Positions 37,056-45,556 of a stretch of 64,000 bases of DNA are shown here, piece after piece. Origin of the DNA: Kitasatospora papulosa (GTDB lineage Bacteria; Actinomycetota; Actinomycetes; Streptomycetales; Streptomycetaceae); contig NZ_JNYQ01000006.1 in NCBI RefSeq assembly GCF_000717245.1, positions 1 through 64,000 on the forward strand. Reading direction: 5' to 3'. The notes beneath the pieces are model-generated. The model was not told the DNA's origin. It worked only from the letters and a program-made list of their open reading frames with translations, and searched no databases. The translations under genes were made by a program, and so were the position numbers. The stretch's first letter is position 1; every line of letters starts with the position of its first letter.

Positions 37056-38027
37056 ATGCCCTTCGCCCGCCTGAACCGAGCGACCACCCCGACCTCCCAC
37101 ATCGGGCTCGGCCTGGCCGCCGTCGGCAGGCCCGGCTACATCACCCCGCACCGGGACCGCGATCTGCCCGGCGACCGCGGGGTGGACGCCCTGCGCGCCC
37201 GCACCCACGAACTCCTGGACGCGGCCTACGCCCAGGGTGTCCGCTACTTCGACGCCGCCCGTTCCTACGGCCGCGCCGAGGAGTTCCTCGCCGGGTGGCT
37301 GACCGCCCGTCCCGAGGTGACGGACGTGGTCGTCGGCAGCAAGTGGGGCTACACCTACACCGGTGACTGGCGGGTGGACGCCGAGGAGCACGAGGTCAAG
37401 GACCACTCGCTCGCCACCTTCGAGCGCCAGTACGCCGAGACGGCGGAGCTGCTCGGCGACCGGCTCGATCTGTACCAGGTCCACTCCGTCACCGCCGACA
37501 GCCCGGTGCTCGCCGACAAGGACCTCCACGCGCGTCTCGCCGAGCTGGCCGCCACGGGCACCACCGTCGGCTTCTCCGCCAGCGGCCCGGGCCAGGCCGA
37601 CGCCATCCGGGCCGCCCTCGCCGTGACCGTGGACGGCGAACCCCTGTTCCGTACCGTCCAGGCCACGTTCAACGCCCTGGAGACCTCCGCCGGCGCCGCG
37701 CTCGCCGAGGCGCACGACGCCGGCGTCACCGTGATCGTCAAGGAGGCCATGGCCAACGGCCGGCTCGCCGGGACCGAGGCGCCCGCCGTCGTGCGCGAGA
37801 TCGGCGCGGAGGCCGGACTGGACGCCGACGCCGTGGCCCTGGCGCTGGTCCTCCGTCAGCCGTGGGCCGGAGTCGTCCTGTCCGGCGCGGCCACCGTCAC
37901 CCAACTGGCGGCGAACCTGCACGCCCCGCTGCTCGACCTGGACCCGGACCGGCTGGACCGGCTGGCGGCCCTGGTGGAGGAGCCGGAGGCGTACTGGCGG
38001 CACCGCGCCTCGCTGCCCTGGAGCTGA
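37056..38027 (+). CDS. Aldo/keto reductase
   Basis: 323 aa, ATG at 37056 after AGAGGAG. All four catalytic residues are visible: Asp and Tyr in YFDAARSYGRAEEF, Lys in VVGSKWGYTY, His in LYQVHSVTADS. NADPH-dependent oxidoreductase of carbonyls; substrate cannot be told. It begins 63 bases after argH on the same strand and may be read through from it. Confidence 0.93.
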   Translation: MPFARLNRATTPTSHIGLGLAAVGRPGYITPHRDRDLPGDRGVDALRARTHELLDAAYAQGVRYFDAARSYGRAEEFLAGWLTARPEVTDVVVGSKWGYTYTGDWRVDAEEHEVKDHSLATFERQYAETAELLGDRLDLYQVHSVTADSPVLADKDLHARLAELAATGTTVGFSASGPGQADAIRAALAVTVDGEPLFRTVQATFNALETSAGAALAEAHDAGVTVIVKEAMANGRLAGTEAPAVVREIGAEAGLDADAVALALVLRQPWAGVVLSGAATVTQLAANLHAPLLDLDPDRLDRLAALVEEPEAYWRHRASLPWS

Positions 38028-38057
38028 GCGGCCGGGCCGTCCGAGCGACCCGGCCGC
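38028..38057. terminator. Terminator after the aldo/keto reductase
   Basis: GCGGCCGGG (38028-38036) and CCCGGCCGC (38049-38057) are exact complements with a 12-base loop, directly after the stop and ahead of the convergent HAD gene. Confidence 0.7.
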
Positions 38058-38081
38058 ATGGGGGACCGGGCCGGCGCCGCT

Positions 38082-38585
38082 TCACGCCGCCCAGCCGGCG
38101 AGGGCGTCGAAGTCCTCCCGCAGAAGGCCCACCCAGGGGTCGATCCGCCGGAGCAGGGCCCGGCCCGGATGGTGCGCGGCGACGTAGTCCGTGTCGGGAG
38201 CGGAGATCTCGTCGTCCACCCAGGCGAACGGCCTGCCGTCCGCGTAGTCGACGACGTACCGCGTCTTCCAGTACGTCCCGTCGGCTGTCGCCCCGTGCAT
38301 CGCGGGCCAGTCGATGAACGGCAGAGGGGGCAGCCCGAGCCGGGGCCCGACCCACTCGTTTGCCTCGTCCTTCCAGGTGGTCGCCCAGACGAGCTCGTAC
38401 CGGGCGGCGAGGGCGAGCAGCTCCTCGCCGTGGCCGGGACTGAGCAGGACCGGCAGTGGTACTCCGTCCTTCCACCCCGTCGGCCGCATCGGGTGGATCC
38501 GGTATCCCTCGGGCGGCGTGCTGCGGGCGAGAGCCGCGTACGGATTGAGCGGACCGTCGATGTCGATCAGCAGCAGCGGCTTCAT
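38082..38585 (-). CDS. HAD-superfamily-like hydrolase
   Basis: 167 aa; ATG at 38583-38585. HAD motif I is LLLIDIDGPLNPYAAL (DxD), motif II the Thr of LVWATTWKDEAN, and a late acidic motif FAWVDDEIS. No clear cap domain. In Streptomyces such proteins are annotated as hypothetical or HAD; the substrate is unknown. It diverges from the TetR gene with a 93-base gap. Confidence 0.8.
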   Translation of the reverse strand: MKPLLLIDIDGPLNPYAALARSTPPEGYRIHPMRPTGWKDGVPLPVLLSPGHGEELLALAARYELVWATTWKDEANEWVGPRLGLPPLPFIDWPAMHGATADGTYWKTRYVVDYADGRPFAWVDDEISAPDTDYVAAHHPGRALLRRIDPWVGLLREDFDALAGWAA

Positions 38586-38653
38586 GCCGCCATGGTGCAC
38601 CCCCAGCCCCGGACGGGTGGTGCTCGCCTGAACCGAGTCGATGGGACGTTGAT

Positions 38654-38679
38654 GTCTCAAATGGGTTACTGTCGTCTCA
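38654..38679. promoter_or_regulatory. Direct repeats in front of the TetR gene, possible operator
   Basis: GTCTCA occurs at 38654-38659 and again at 38674-38679, 20 bases apart (two helical turns), immediately upstream of and touching the TetR start codon. A TetR autoregulatory site is plausible; the sequence has no strong inverted repeat. Confidence 0.35.
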
Positions 38680-39230
38680 TGACTCTTGATCGCGAGCAGG
38701 TGCTGCGCAGTGCCGCGGCGCTGCTGACCCGCAAGTCCACGGCGACCATGGACGAGGTCGCCAGAGCCGCGGGCATCGGCCGTGCCACCCTGCACCGGCA
38801 CTTCGCCGGGCGGGACGCGCTGGTCGGAGCGCTGGAGGACCTGGGCATCCAGGAATTCGAGGCCGCCCTGGACACCGCCGGGCTCGACGAGGGGAGCGCC
38901 GAGGACGGGCTGCGGCGTTTCGTCGCGGCGGTCCAGCCGGCCGCCGGACTGCTGTCCTTCCTCGTCACCGAGAACCAGCTCTTCGAGGGCGACGACGTCA
39001 ACGAGGGGTGGAACCGCCTCGACGCCCGGGTCGCCGCCTTCTTCCGCCGTGGCCAGGAACGCGGGGAGATCCGGATCGACCTCACCCCTGCCTGGCTGAC
39101 CGAGGCGCTGTACGGCCTGATCGGGAGCTGCGCGTGGGCCGTCCAGGACGGCCGGGTCGCCGCACAGGACTTCCCGTACATGATCGTCGAGTTGCTCCTC
39201 GGCGGAGCACGCCGGAGCGTGGAGAAATGA
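38679..39230 (+). CDS. TetR-family regulator of the adjacent efflux gene
   Basis: 183 aa, ATG at 38679. N-terminal TetR helix-turn-helix MDEVARAAGIGRATLHRHFAGRDALVGAL; C-terminal ligand-binding domain without recognisable subfamily. Its stop overlaps the MFS transporter start as ATGA, so it almost certainly controls that pump, likely by ligand-relieved repression. Little leader separates the promoter from the ATG. Confidence 0.92.
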   Translation: MTLDREQVLRSAAALLTRKSTATMDEVARAAGIGRATLHRHFAGRDALVGALEDLGIQEFEAALDTAGLDEGSAEDGLRRFVAAVQPAAGLLSFLVTENQLFEGDDVNEGWNRLDARVAAFFRRGQERGEIRIDLTPAWLTEALYGLIGSCAWAVQDGRVAAQDFPYMIVELLLGGARRSVEK

Positions 39231-40774
39231 GCAGCACCTTCTCCAGGGCGGGCGTCACGGGCGACGAGCACCATCCGGGGCGGTGGATCGCCCTCACGGT
39301 CCTCGTCCTGGCGGTGCTGCTGGTCGCCGTGGACGCCACCGTCCTCGGTCTGGCCACCCCGTTCCTCAGCGAGGACCTCGAACCGACGGGCACCCAGCTG
39401 CTCTGGATCGGCGACGTCTACTCCTTCGTCATCGCCGGCCTGCTCGTCTCGATGGGCAGCCTCGGCGACCGCATCGGCCGCAAGAAGCTGCTGCTGACCG
39501 GCGCCACCGCCTTCGGGGCGGTCTCGGTGCTCAACGCCTACGCGTCGAGCCCCGAGATGATGATCGTGGCCAGGGCCCTGCTCGGTGTCGCGGGTGCCAC
39601 GCTGATGCCGTCGACCCTCGCCCTGATCCGCAACCTCTTCCACGACCCGCGCGAACGCAGCCTCGCCGTCGGCATCTGGGGAGCCATGGCCTCGGCGGGC
39701 GCGGCCGTCGGGCCGGTGGTGGGAGGGCTCCTGCTGGAGCACTTCTGGTGGGGTTCGGTCTTCCTGATCAACCTTCCCGTCATGGCGGTGCTCGTCGCCG
39801 TCGGCATCAAGATGATCCCCGAGTCGAAGAACCCGGCGCCCGGCCCCTGGGACCTGCCCAGTGTGGGGCTCTCCCTGGTCGGCATGGTCGGCGTCGTGTA
39901 CGCCATCAAGGAGGCCGCCGCACACGGTGTGAGCGCGGAGAACGCCGTGGCGGCCGTCGGGGGCCTGCTGGCCCTCACCTGGTTCGTGCGCCGTCAGCTG
40001 AGGCTCCCCGCGCCCCTGCTGGACATGCGGCTCTTCCACCACCGGGGGTTCTCCGGCGCGGTCCTCGCCGATCTGCTGACCATCCTCGGCCTGTCCGGGA
40101 TCGTCTTCTTCCTCTCCCAGTTCCTGCAACTGGTCCAGGGGCGGGGCCCGCTCGAGGCGGGGCTCGCCGAACTGCCCGCGGCCGTCGGCGCGGTGACCGC
40201 CGGGCTCCTGGCGGGAAGAGTGGCACGCCGTTACTCCGTACGCTCCGTCGTCGCCCTCGGGCTCGGGGCGATCGGCGTGTCGCTCGCCGTGGTCACGGTG
40301 ATCCACAAGGAGACCGGCTACCCCCTGATCGGGGTGCTGCTCCTGGTGGTCGGCGTCGGCGCGGGATTCGCCTTCACCGTCACCTCCGACGTCATCCTCT
40401 CCAGCGTCCCGAAGGAGCAGGCGGGCTCCGCCTCGGCGGTGTCCGAGACGGCGTACGAACTCGGCGCCGCCCTCGGCATCGCGCTGCTCGGGTCCATCGT
40501 GACGGGCGTCTACAAGGGTTTCGGGACCCCCGAGGGCGTCCCGGACGCCGCGGCGAGGGCGGCCCACGAGTCCCTGGGCGGGGCCGTGGAGACGGCGGAG
40601 CACCTGCCCGCGCAGCAGGGGGGCGAACTCGTCGTCGCGGCGCAGGAGGCCTTCGTGAACGGGCTGCGGGTGTCGGCGGCGGTCGGTGCCGTCGTCCTGC
40701 TGGCCACCGCCGTCTCGGCCTGGTACCTGCTGCGCGACCAGAAGCTGGAGGAGGGGATCATCCCCGACGAGTGA
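39227..40774 (+). CDS. MFS efflux transporter, DHA2 (EmrB/QacA) type
   Basis: 515 aa with ~14 hydrophobic segments. Signature motifs: VLLVAVDATVLGLATPFL (motif D1), GDRIGRKKLLLTGA (motif A), GVAGATLMPSTLALIRN (motif B), WGAMASAGAAVGPVVGGLLL (motif C). DHA2 pumps export drugs and quaternary ammonium compounds by proton antiport. Coupled to the TetR gene; terminator follows directly. Confidence 0.94.
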   Translation: MSSTFSRAGVTGDEHHPGRWIALTVLVLAVLLVAVDATVLGLATPFLSEDLEPTGTQLLWIGDVYSFVIAGLLVSMGSLGDRIGRKKLLLTGATAFGAVSVLNAYASSPEMMIVARALLGVAGATLMPSTLALIRNLFHDPRERSLAVGIWGAMASAGAAVGPVVGGLLLEHFWWGSVFLINLPVMAVLVAVGIKMIPESKNPAPGPWDLPSVGLSLVGMVGVVYAIKEAAAHGVSAENAVAAVGGLLALTWFVRRQLRLPAPLLDMRLFHHRGFSGAVLADLLTILGLSGIVFFLSQFLQLVQGRGPLEAGLAELPAAVGAVTAGLLAGRVARRYSVRSVVALGLGAIGVSLAVVTVIHKETGYPLIGVLLLVVGVGAGFAFTVTSDVILSSVPKEQAGSASAVSETAYELGAALGIALLGSIVTGVYKGFGTPEGVPDAAARAAHESLGGAVETAEHLPAQQGGELVVAAQEAFVNGLRVSAAVGAVVLLATAVSAWYLLRDQKLEEGIIPDE

Positions 40775-40804
40775 GGGACCCGGCGCGGTCGCGCGGGGTC
40801 CCTC
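40773..40804. terminator. Terminator after the MFS gene
   Basis: GAGGGACCC (40773-40781) and GGGTCCCTC (40796-40804), perfect 9-bp stem with a GC-rich 14-base loop. Lies between convergent genes and overlaps the MFS stop codon. Confidence 0.75.
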
Positions 40805-40825
40805 GTCCGGATGCGCCTGTCAGGC

Positions 40826-41497
40826 TCAGGCGGCCTTGGCCTTCGTTGCGTACATGTCGACGTACTCCTGGCCGGACAGCCGCATCACCTCGGCCATCAC
40901 GGAGTCCGTGACGGCCCGCAGGACGTAGCGGTCGCGGTCCATGCCCTCGTAACGCGAGAACTCCAGCGGCTCGCCGAAGCGGACCGTCACCTTGCCCGGC
41001 CGGGGGAGGCCGGCGCCGCCGGGCTGCAGCTTGTCCGTGCCGATCATCGCGAACGGCACGACCGGCGCACCGGTCATCAGGGTCAGCCGGGCGATCCCCG
41101 TACGGCCCCGGTAGAGGCGGCCGTCGGGGGAGCGGGTGCCCTCGGGGTAGATGGCGAAGGCCTGTCCCTCCTCCAGCACCCGGCGGCCGGTCATCAGCGC
41201 CGCGACACCGCCGCGGCCACCGTCCCGGTCGACCGGGATCATTCCGCAGCCCGTGAAGAACCACGCCATCAGCCGGCCCTTGAGGCCCTTGCCGGTGACG
41301 TACTCGTCCTTGCCGATGTAGAACACCGGCCGGTCGCAGCAGATCGGCATGATCATGGAGTCGATGAACGTCAGGTGGTTGCCCGCGAGGATCACCGGCC
41401 CGGTGCCCGGGATGTTCTCCACGCCTTCCACCTGAGGCCGGAAGAGCAGGCGCAGGATCGGTCCGAGCACTGCCTTGATGACCGTGAGTCGGGACAA
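40826..41497 (-). CDS. 1-acyl-sn-glycerol-3-phosphate acyltransferase family protein
   Basis: 223 aa. A TTG at 41495-41497 is chosen as start because GGAGGAA lies just upstream; the frame extends further without another ribosome site. The PlsC motifs are NHLTFID (HX4D) and AIYPEGTRSPDG. Adds the second acyl chain to lysophosphatidic acid in the inner membrane; there is a basic/hydrophobic N-terminus (LTVIKAVLGPILRLLF). Confidence 0.92.
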   Translation of the reverse strand: MSRLTVIKAVLGPILRLLFRPQVEGVENIPGTGPVILAGNHLTFIDSMIMPICCDRPVFYIGKDEYVTGKGLKGRLMAWFFTGCGMIPVDRDGGRGGVAALMTGRRVLEEGQAFAIYPEGTRSPDGRLYRGRTGIARLTLMTGAPVVPFAMIGTDKLQPGGAGLPRPGKVTVRFGEPLEFSRYEGMDRDRYVLRAVTDSVMAEVMRLSGQEYVDMYATKAKAA

Positions 41498-41729
41498 CGC
41501 TTCCTCCGGTGTCGTGGCCGGGCGGCCGGGGCGTGAATGCGTGAAGGTCTGTGCAGGTGAGGACGATACTCGCGGGTACCGCATCTCCGCACATCGGGTT
41601 CACCGGGCCGATACGCAGTGTTGACGTGTGTTTCCGCCATGTTCGTCCACGGGCCGCCCCACCGATGGCGTAGCTGCCTACGATCAAGCCTCCCCGGAAG
41701 GTGCCGGACATCACATGCGAGGAGCATTC

Positions 41730-42893
41730 ATGACAGAGCGCGCGCAGACTGCACCCGGTCGGCGGACCCTCCTGGGGGCCGCCGTCCTCGGTACGACGGC
41801 TCTCGGAATCTCCGGCACCGCGCACGCCGCCGGGCGTGGCGCGCCCGCCGGACGGGGCGGCGGGCACGGCTCCTACCGCGACCTCCCCGTGCCCACCGTC
41901 ATCGGCCACCGGGGCGCCAGCGGCTACCGGCCCGAACACACACTCGGCTCCTACCGGCTGGCCCTGGACATGGGCGCGCACATCGTCGAGCAGGACCTGG
42001 TGCCGACCAAGGACGGCCACCTCGTCTGCCGGCACGAGAACGACATCACCGGCACCACGGACGTCGCCGAGCACCCCGAGTTCGCGAGCCGGAAGACCAC
42101 CAAGCGGGTCGACGGGGTGTCGCTCACCGGCTGGTTCACCGAGGACTTCACCCTCGCCGAGCTGAAGACGCTCCGCGCCAAGGAACGGATCCCCGGCAAC
42201 CGCCAGGAGAACACCGTTTACGACGGGCGCTGGACGATCCCGACGTTCGAAGAGGTCCTGCGCTGGGCGGACGAGGAGGGCCGCAGGCGTGGCAGGACCG
42301 TCTGGCTCTACGCCGAGACCAAGCACCCCACCTACTTCAGGGGCCTCGGGCTCGGCCTGGAGGAGCCGCTCGCCAAGCTGCTGCGCCGCTACGGCCGTCA
42401 CCGGGCGAGCTCCGCCCTGATCCTCCAGTCCTTCGAGCCGAGCTCCATGCAGCGGCTGGCGAAGCTGGTGGCCACGCCCCGTGTCGTCCTGCTGTCGGGC
42501 CCGAAGGAGCGCCCCTGGGACTTCGTCGAGTCCGGCGACCCCCGCACGGTCGCCGATCTGGTCCGGCCCGCCGGGCTCAAGTGGATCGCCGGCTTCGCGC
42601 AGGGCATCGGCCCCACGCTGGACCTGGTCATCCCCCGGGACGGCGCCGGGCGGCTCACCACCCCCACCACCCTGGTCGCGGACGCGCACGCGCGGGGCCT
42701 CGTCCTGCACCCGTACACGATGCGCAACGAGAACACCTTCCTGCCCGCGGACTTCCGGCGCGGCACGGACCCGAACGCCTACGGCGACGTGTTCGGAGCC
42801 CTGCGGGTGTACTTCGCGGCGGGTATCGACGGGATCTTCTCCGACAACCCCGACACCGCGCTGCTCGCGGCCGCCGACTTCGCCAAGGACTGA
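41730..42893 (+). CDS. Tat-secreted glycerophosphodiester phosphodiesterase
   Basis: 387 aa, ATG at 41730 with GAGGAG upstream. N-terminus GRRTLLGAAVLGTTALGISG is a twin-arginine signal. GDPD motifs: VIGHRGASGYRPEHTLGSYR, then the acidic QDLVPTKDGHLVCRHEN, EDFTLAELKTLRAKE and FSDNPDTALL. Hydrolyses glycerophosphodiesters to glycerol-3-phosphate outside the cell, useful for phosphate or carbon supply; length and insertion resemble GlpQ-like enzymes. Confidence 0.93.
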   Translation: MTERAQTAPGRRTLLGAAVLGTTALGISGTAHAAGRGAPAGRGGGHGSYRDLPVPTVIGHRGASGYRPEHTLGSYRLALDMGAHIVEQDLVPTKDGHLVCRHENDITGTTDVAEHPEFASRKTTKRVDGVSLTGWFTEDFTLAELKTLRAKERIPGNRQENTVYDGRWTIPTFEEVLRWADEEGRRRGRTVWLYAETKHPTYFRGLGLGLEEPLAKLLRRYGRHRASSALILQSFEPSSMQRLAKLVATPRVVLLSGPKERPWDFVESGDPRTVADLVRPAGLKWIAGFAQGIGPTLDLVIPRDGAGRLTTPTTLVADAHARGLVLHPYTMRNENTFLPADFRRGTDPNAYGDVFGALRVYFAAGIDGIFSDNPDTALLAAADFAKD

Positions 42894-43001
42894 GGGGCCC
42901 GGGTCCGGGCCGGGGGCGTCAGCCGTCCGGCCCGCATGCCCCGGTCGGGTGGAGCTCGCCGAGCGCGGCAACCGGCCCCGCCCGACGTGCGTTGACGGGG
43001 C

Positions 43002-43601
43002 ATGACTCCTCTCGATCATGCTCCTCCCGCCACCTGCGCCTCCCCCGCCACCGCCCCCGCCGCCGTCCCGGACGTGGGGGCGGCGGCGGGGGAGGCCGTC
43101 CTGGCCCTGAACGCCCTGGTACGGGCGGAAGCGGCGGCCGAGGCCCAGGCCGCCGGGACCGAGGCCGCGGACCTCGAACAGGCGGTCTGGGTCAGGCTGC
43201 TGGAGCGCCGGCCCGGCCCCGAGGTGCCCGAGGACCCCGTCCGCTGGGTCCGCACCGCCGTCCGCGCGGAGGCGCGCGTCGCCCGCCGCCGGGTGCGTCG
43301 CGAGCGCGCCTTCACCGCGGGTGAGGCCCCGGGCGACTGGGCCGGCTGTCCCGAACGGATCGCCGTGGGAGCCGACGAACGCCGCACGCTGCGCACCGCG
43401 GTGGGACGGCTCCCCGGACGATGCCCGCGCCTGCTCGCCGCGATGCTGGCCGCCCACGACCCCACCTACCGCGAAATCGCAGGGGAGTTGGGTATGTCAC
43501 AGGGCAGTTTGGGTCCGATGCGTTCCCGATGCCTTGGATGTCTGCGCAGAATGCTCGCGGCGGAGGTTGTAGCTCCTGAACCGCGGGGAATGGAGCGGTA
43601 G
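43002..43601 (+). CDS. RNA polymerase sigma factor-like protein with region 4
   Basis: 199 aa, ATG at 43002. The C-terminal part (AVGRLPGRCPRLLAAMLAAHDPTYREIAGELGM split, then SQGSLGPMRSRCLGCLRRML) is a good sigma region 4. The region 2 part (LEQAVWVRLLERRPGPEVPEDPVRWVRTAV) is shorter than in ECF sigma factors but recognisable. The N-terminal ~40 residues are Ala/Pro-rich. A low-abundance ECF-like factor with no anti-sigma gene next to it. Confidence 0.75.
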   Translation: MTPLDHAPPATCASPATAPAAVPDVGAAAGEAVLALNALVRAEAAAEAQAAGTEAADLEQAVWVRLLERRPGPEVPEDPVRWVRTAVRAEARVARRRVRRERAFTAGEAPGDWAGCPERIAVGADERRTLRTAVGRLPGRCPRLLAAMLAAHDPTYREIAGELGMSQGSLGPMRSRCLGCLRRMLAAEVVAPEPRGMER

Positions 43602-43638
43602 ACAACCGGCGGAGCAGGTGAGCGGGAGGCATGCACAC

Positions 43639-44142
43639 ATGGGCATGAGCGTGACCATCTCGGCGGCGACAGCACAGGACGTCGAGCAGATCTTCAGACT
43701 CCAGTACCTCTGCTTCCAGAGCGAGGCGGAGCTCTACGGCAACTACCGGATCGATCCGCTCGTCCAGTCCCTCGACTCCGTACGGGAGGAAGTGGGCGCG
43801 GACCTGGTGTTCGTGGCGCGCCTCGGCGACGAGGTCGTCGGCTCCGTGCGCGGCTTCACCGACACGGACGGCACCGGCCGGATCGGCAAGCTCTGCGTCC
43901 ACCCCCGGCTCCGCAACCACGGCCTGGGCACCCGCCTGCTGCGTGCCGCCGAGTCCGGTCTGACGGCCCGCCGTTCGGCCACCCGCTTCCGCCTTCACAC
44001 GGGGGAGCGCAGCGAGGGGAACCTGCGTCTCTACCGCAAGGCGGGCTACGCCCGGGTGGGCAACGCCACCGGAGGCGACGGCGTCCGCCTCGTCCTGCTG
44101 GAGAAGGACGCCGACGCGCCCGCGTACGTCACCAGCGCCTGA
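43639..44142 (+). CDS. GNAT N-acetyltransferase
   Basis: 167 aa; ATG at 43639 after GGGAGG (a GTG at 43618 is possible). Core: GDEVVGSVRGFTDTDGTGRI, KLCVHPRLRNHGLGTRLLRAAE with the acetyl-CoA loop, LYRKAGYARVG near the end. Substrate unknown. The gap after the sigma-like gene is 37 bases, same strand. Confidence 0.9.
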   Translation: MGMSVTISAATAQDVEQIFRLQYLCFQSEAELYGNYRIDPLVQSLDSVREEVGADLVFVARLGDEVVGSVRGFTDTDGTGRIGKLCVHPRLRNHGLGTRLLRAAESGLTARRSATRFRLHTGERSEGNLRLYRKAGYARVGNATGGDGVRLVLLEKDADAPAYVTSA

Positions 44143-44164
44143 ATTACCCCGCTGACGCCCGCAG

Positions 44165-44617
44165 TCAGGCGTTACGCGCGCGGCGCAGCCAGATCATCCC
44201 GGTGACCGGCAGGATCACCGGGATGAACAGGTAGCCCATGCCGAACTCCGACCAGACCGTGCTGTCGGGGAAGGCGGACGGCTCCAACCGCGTCCAGGTG
44301 CCGACGACCAGCACACCCGCGAGCTCGGCGGCGCAGCACATCAGCGCCGCCTTCCGCGCCTTCTCCCCGCCCCGCACCAGCGAGTACGTGATGAAGCCGT
44401 AGACGACGGCGGCGACGGCGGAGAGGACGTACGCGAGCGGCGCCTTGCCGAAGTCCAGGATCATCTCGACGATCGAGCGGGACGCGGCGGCCACGGTGAA
44501 CACGCCGTAGAACCAGACCAGTACCCGGCCGGGGCCGGACCCGAGCTCGAACCGCTGCTGCCGGTCCGGGGTCTCGTGCTGCGGGGCGGGGGCCCCGGTG
44601 CGGTCGGTGTCGCTCAT
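44165..44617 (-). CDS. Small membrane protein, unknown
   Basis: 150 aa; ATG at 44615-44617. Four hydrophobic segments (VLVWFYGVFTVAAAS, PLAYVLSAVAAVVYGFI, AALMCCAAELAGVLVVG, YLFIPVILPVTGMIWL) after a polar N-terminus. No family recognised beyond an actinobacterial integral membrane protein. Two bases separate it from the upstream membrane gene, so the two form an operon. Confidence 0.75.
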   Translation of the reverse strand: MSDTDRTGAPAPQHETPDRQQRFELGSGPGRVLVWFYGVFTVAAASRSIVEMILDFGKAPLAYVLSAVAAVVYGFITYSLVRGGEKARKAALMCCAAELAGVLVVGTWTRLEPSAFPDSTVWSEFGMGYLFIPVILPVTGMIWLRRARNA

Positions 44618-44619
44618 GG

Positions 44620-44979
44620 TCAGTTTCCCCAGATGTCGTAGAGCCGCACTTCGAGGACGGCGAGGACGACCGCGCCGGCCGCCACCGTCACCGAACCCCA
44701 GCGGGTCCGTTCCGTCAGCGACAGGAATCCCGCCGCGGGCACGGCCGCGGCGGCGCCGATGAGATAGGCGATGAAGATCGTCATGCCCTGGTCGGGCCGC
44801 TCGCCCCGGGCCAGCTGCACGATCCCCACGACCAGCTGCGCCAGAGCCAGTACGGACACCACGGCCATGCCGATGAAGTGCCAGTCCTTCGTGGGCTGGT
44901 CCCGGTAGGCGGCGAATCCGCACCAGGCGGCGAGGGCGAGCGCGGTCACGGCGACCGCGACCGTCAGGGCGTCGAGCAT
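44620..44979 (-). CDS. Small membrane protein, unknown
   Basis: 119 aa, ATG at 44977-44979. Four predicted helices (LTVAVAVTALALAAWCGFAA, FIGMAVVSVLALAQLVVGIV, FIAYLIGAAAAVPAAGFLSL, VTVAAGAVVLAVLEVRLY). First of a two-gene operon with the 150-aa membrane protein; they probably form one complex. No function can be assigned. Confidence 0.75.
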   Translation of the reverse strand: MLDALTVAVAVTALALAAWCGFAAYRDQPTKDWHFIGMAVVSVLALAQLVVGIVQLARGERPDQGMTIFIAYLIGAAAAVPAAGFLSLTERTRWGSVTVAAGAVVLAVLEVRLYDIWGN

Positions 44980-45186
44980 GGACCGAGGGTATTACGGACG
45001 GGGGGAGCGGCCGCGTGCGGGCCCGGGACGTGAGGCGGGCGCGTGCGGGCGTCCCACGAATCGTGGCCTTGGCCACAGGGCGCGCACAGCATGCTCGCGC
45101 CCCCGTCGGCACGGCCGCCGGACCGGGGCGCGTTTCCGCAGGTCAGAGTGGTCAGGCGGAGGGCTGCGGCACCGGGTGCACACAAG

Positions 45187-45217
45187 GCCGTGCTGTCCGC
45201 TATGCGGACAGCACGGC
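45187..45217. terminator. Strong 14-bp hairpin upstream of the met leader
   Basis: GCCGTGCTGTCCGC (45187-45200), loop TAT, GCGGACAGCACGGC (45204-45217): a perfect 14-bp stem. It lies in the gap between the divergent membrane operon and the met leader peptide, ~35 bases before the leader start. It may insulate the met operon or act as a regulatory structure. Confidence 0.55.
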
Positions 45218-45250
45218 TCGCCGGAACGTTACGTCTGTTTTACTTGGGCC

Positions 45251-45337
45251 ATGACCACGACGAGCTACCGCAGCCCTGCGACCGAGGCGATCCTGACGCC
45301 CGGTGCTCGTTGTATGTGTCGAATGCGCGCCTTCTGA
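45251..45337 (+). CDS. Met/Cys-rich leader peptide of the methionine importer operon
   Basis: 28 aa: MTTTSYRSPATEAILTPGAR followed by CMCRMRAF, stop TGA 45335-45337. The end holds two Cys and two Met within five residues (residues 21-25). Such a run fits translational attenuation sensing Cys/Met charge, as in cysteine leader peptides of actinobacteria. It ends 219 bases before metN. I see no other role for it. No typical Shine-Dalgarno precedes the ATG, so it may be leaderless. Confidence 0.7.
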   Translation: MTTTSYRSPATEAILTPGARCMCRMRAF

Positions 45338-45556
45338 GGGCCCCCGCCTGAGCCTCGCGCCCCGAAGCGAGACCGAGCCCGTGCCGTCCGCACCCAGCGG
45401 ATCGAGCCGGCCCGGGCATGCCCCGCGCCCTGCGTACCCGCCGGAGCCGGGCCGTGCCGAGACTCCCACCGGTCGAACACTGAGAACAGTCTCACCAGAC
45501 GAATGCCCCGTGCCCGGCGGACACCGCGCCGCGCACTCGACAGTGACGGAAACCCT

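Noticed and set aside
35502..38003. Long minus-strand frame opposite argH and the aldo/keto reductase
   Set aside because: Antisense shadow; no start signal or recognisable domain.
45000..45556. SAM riboswitch before metNIQ
   Set aside because: I could not match the conserved cores of SAM-I or SAM-IV; a leader peptide explains the region better.
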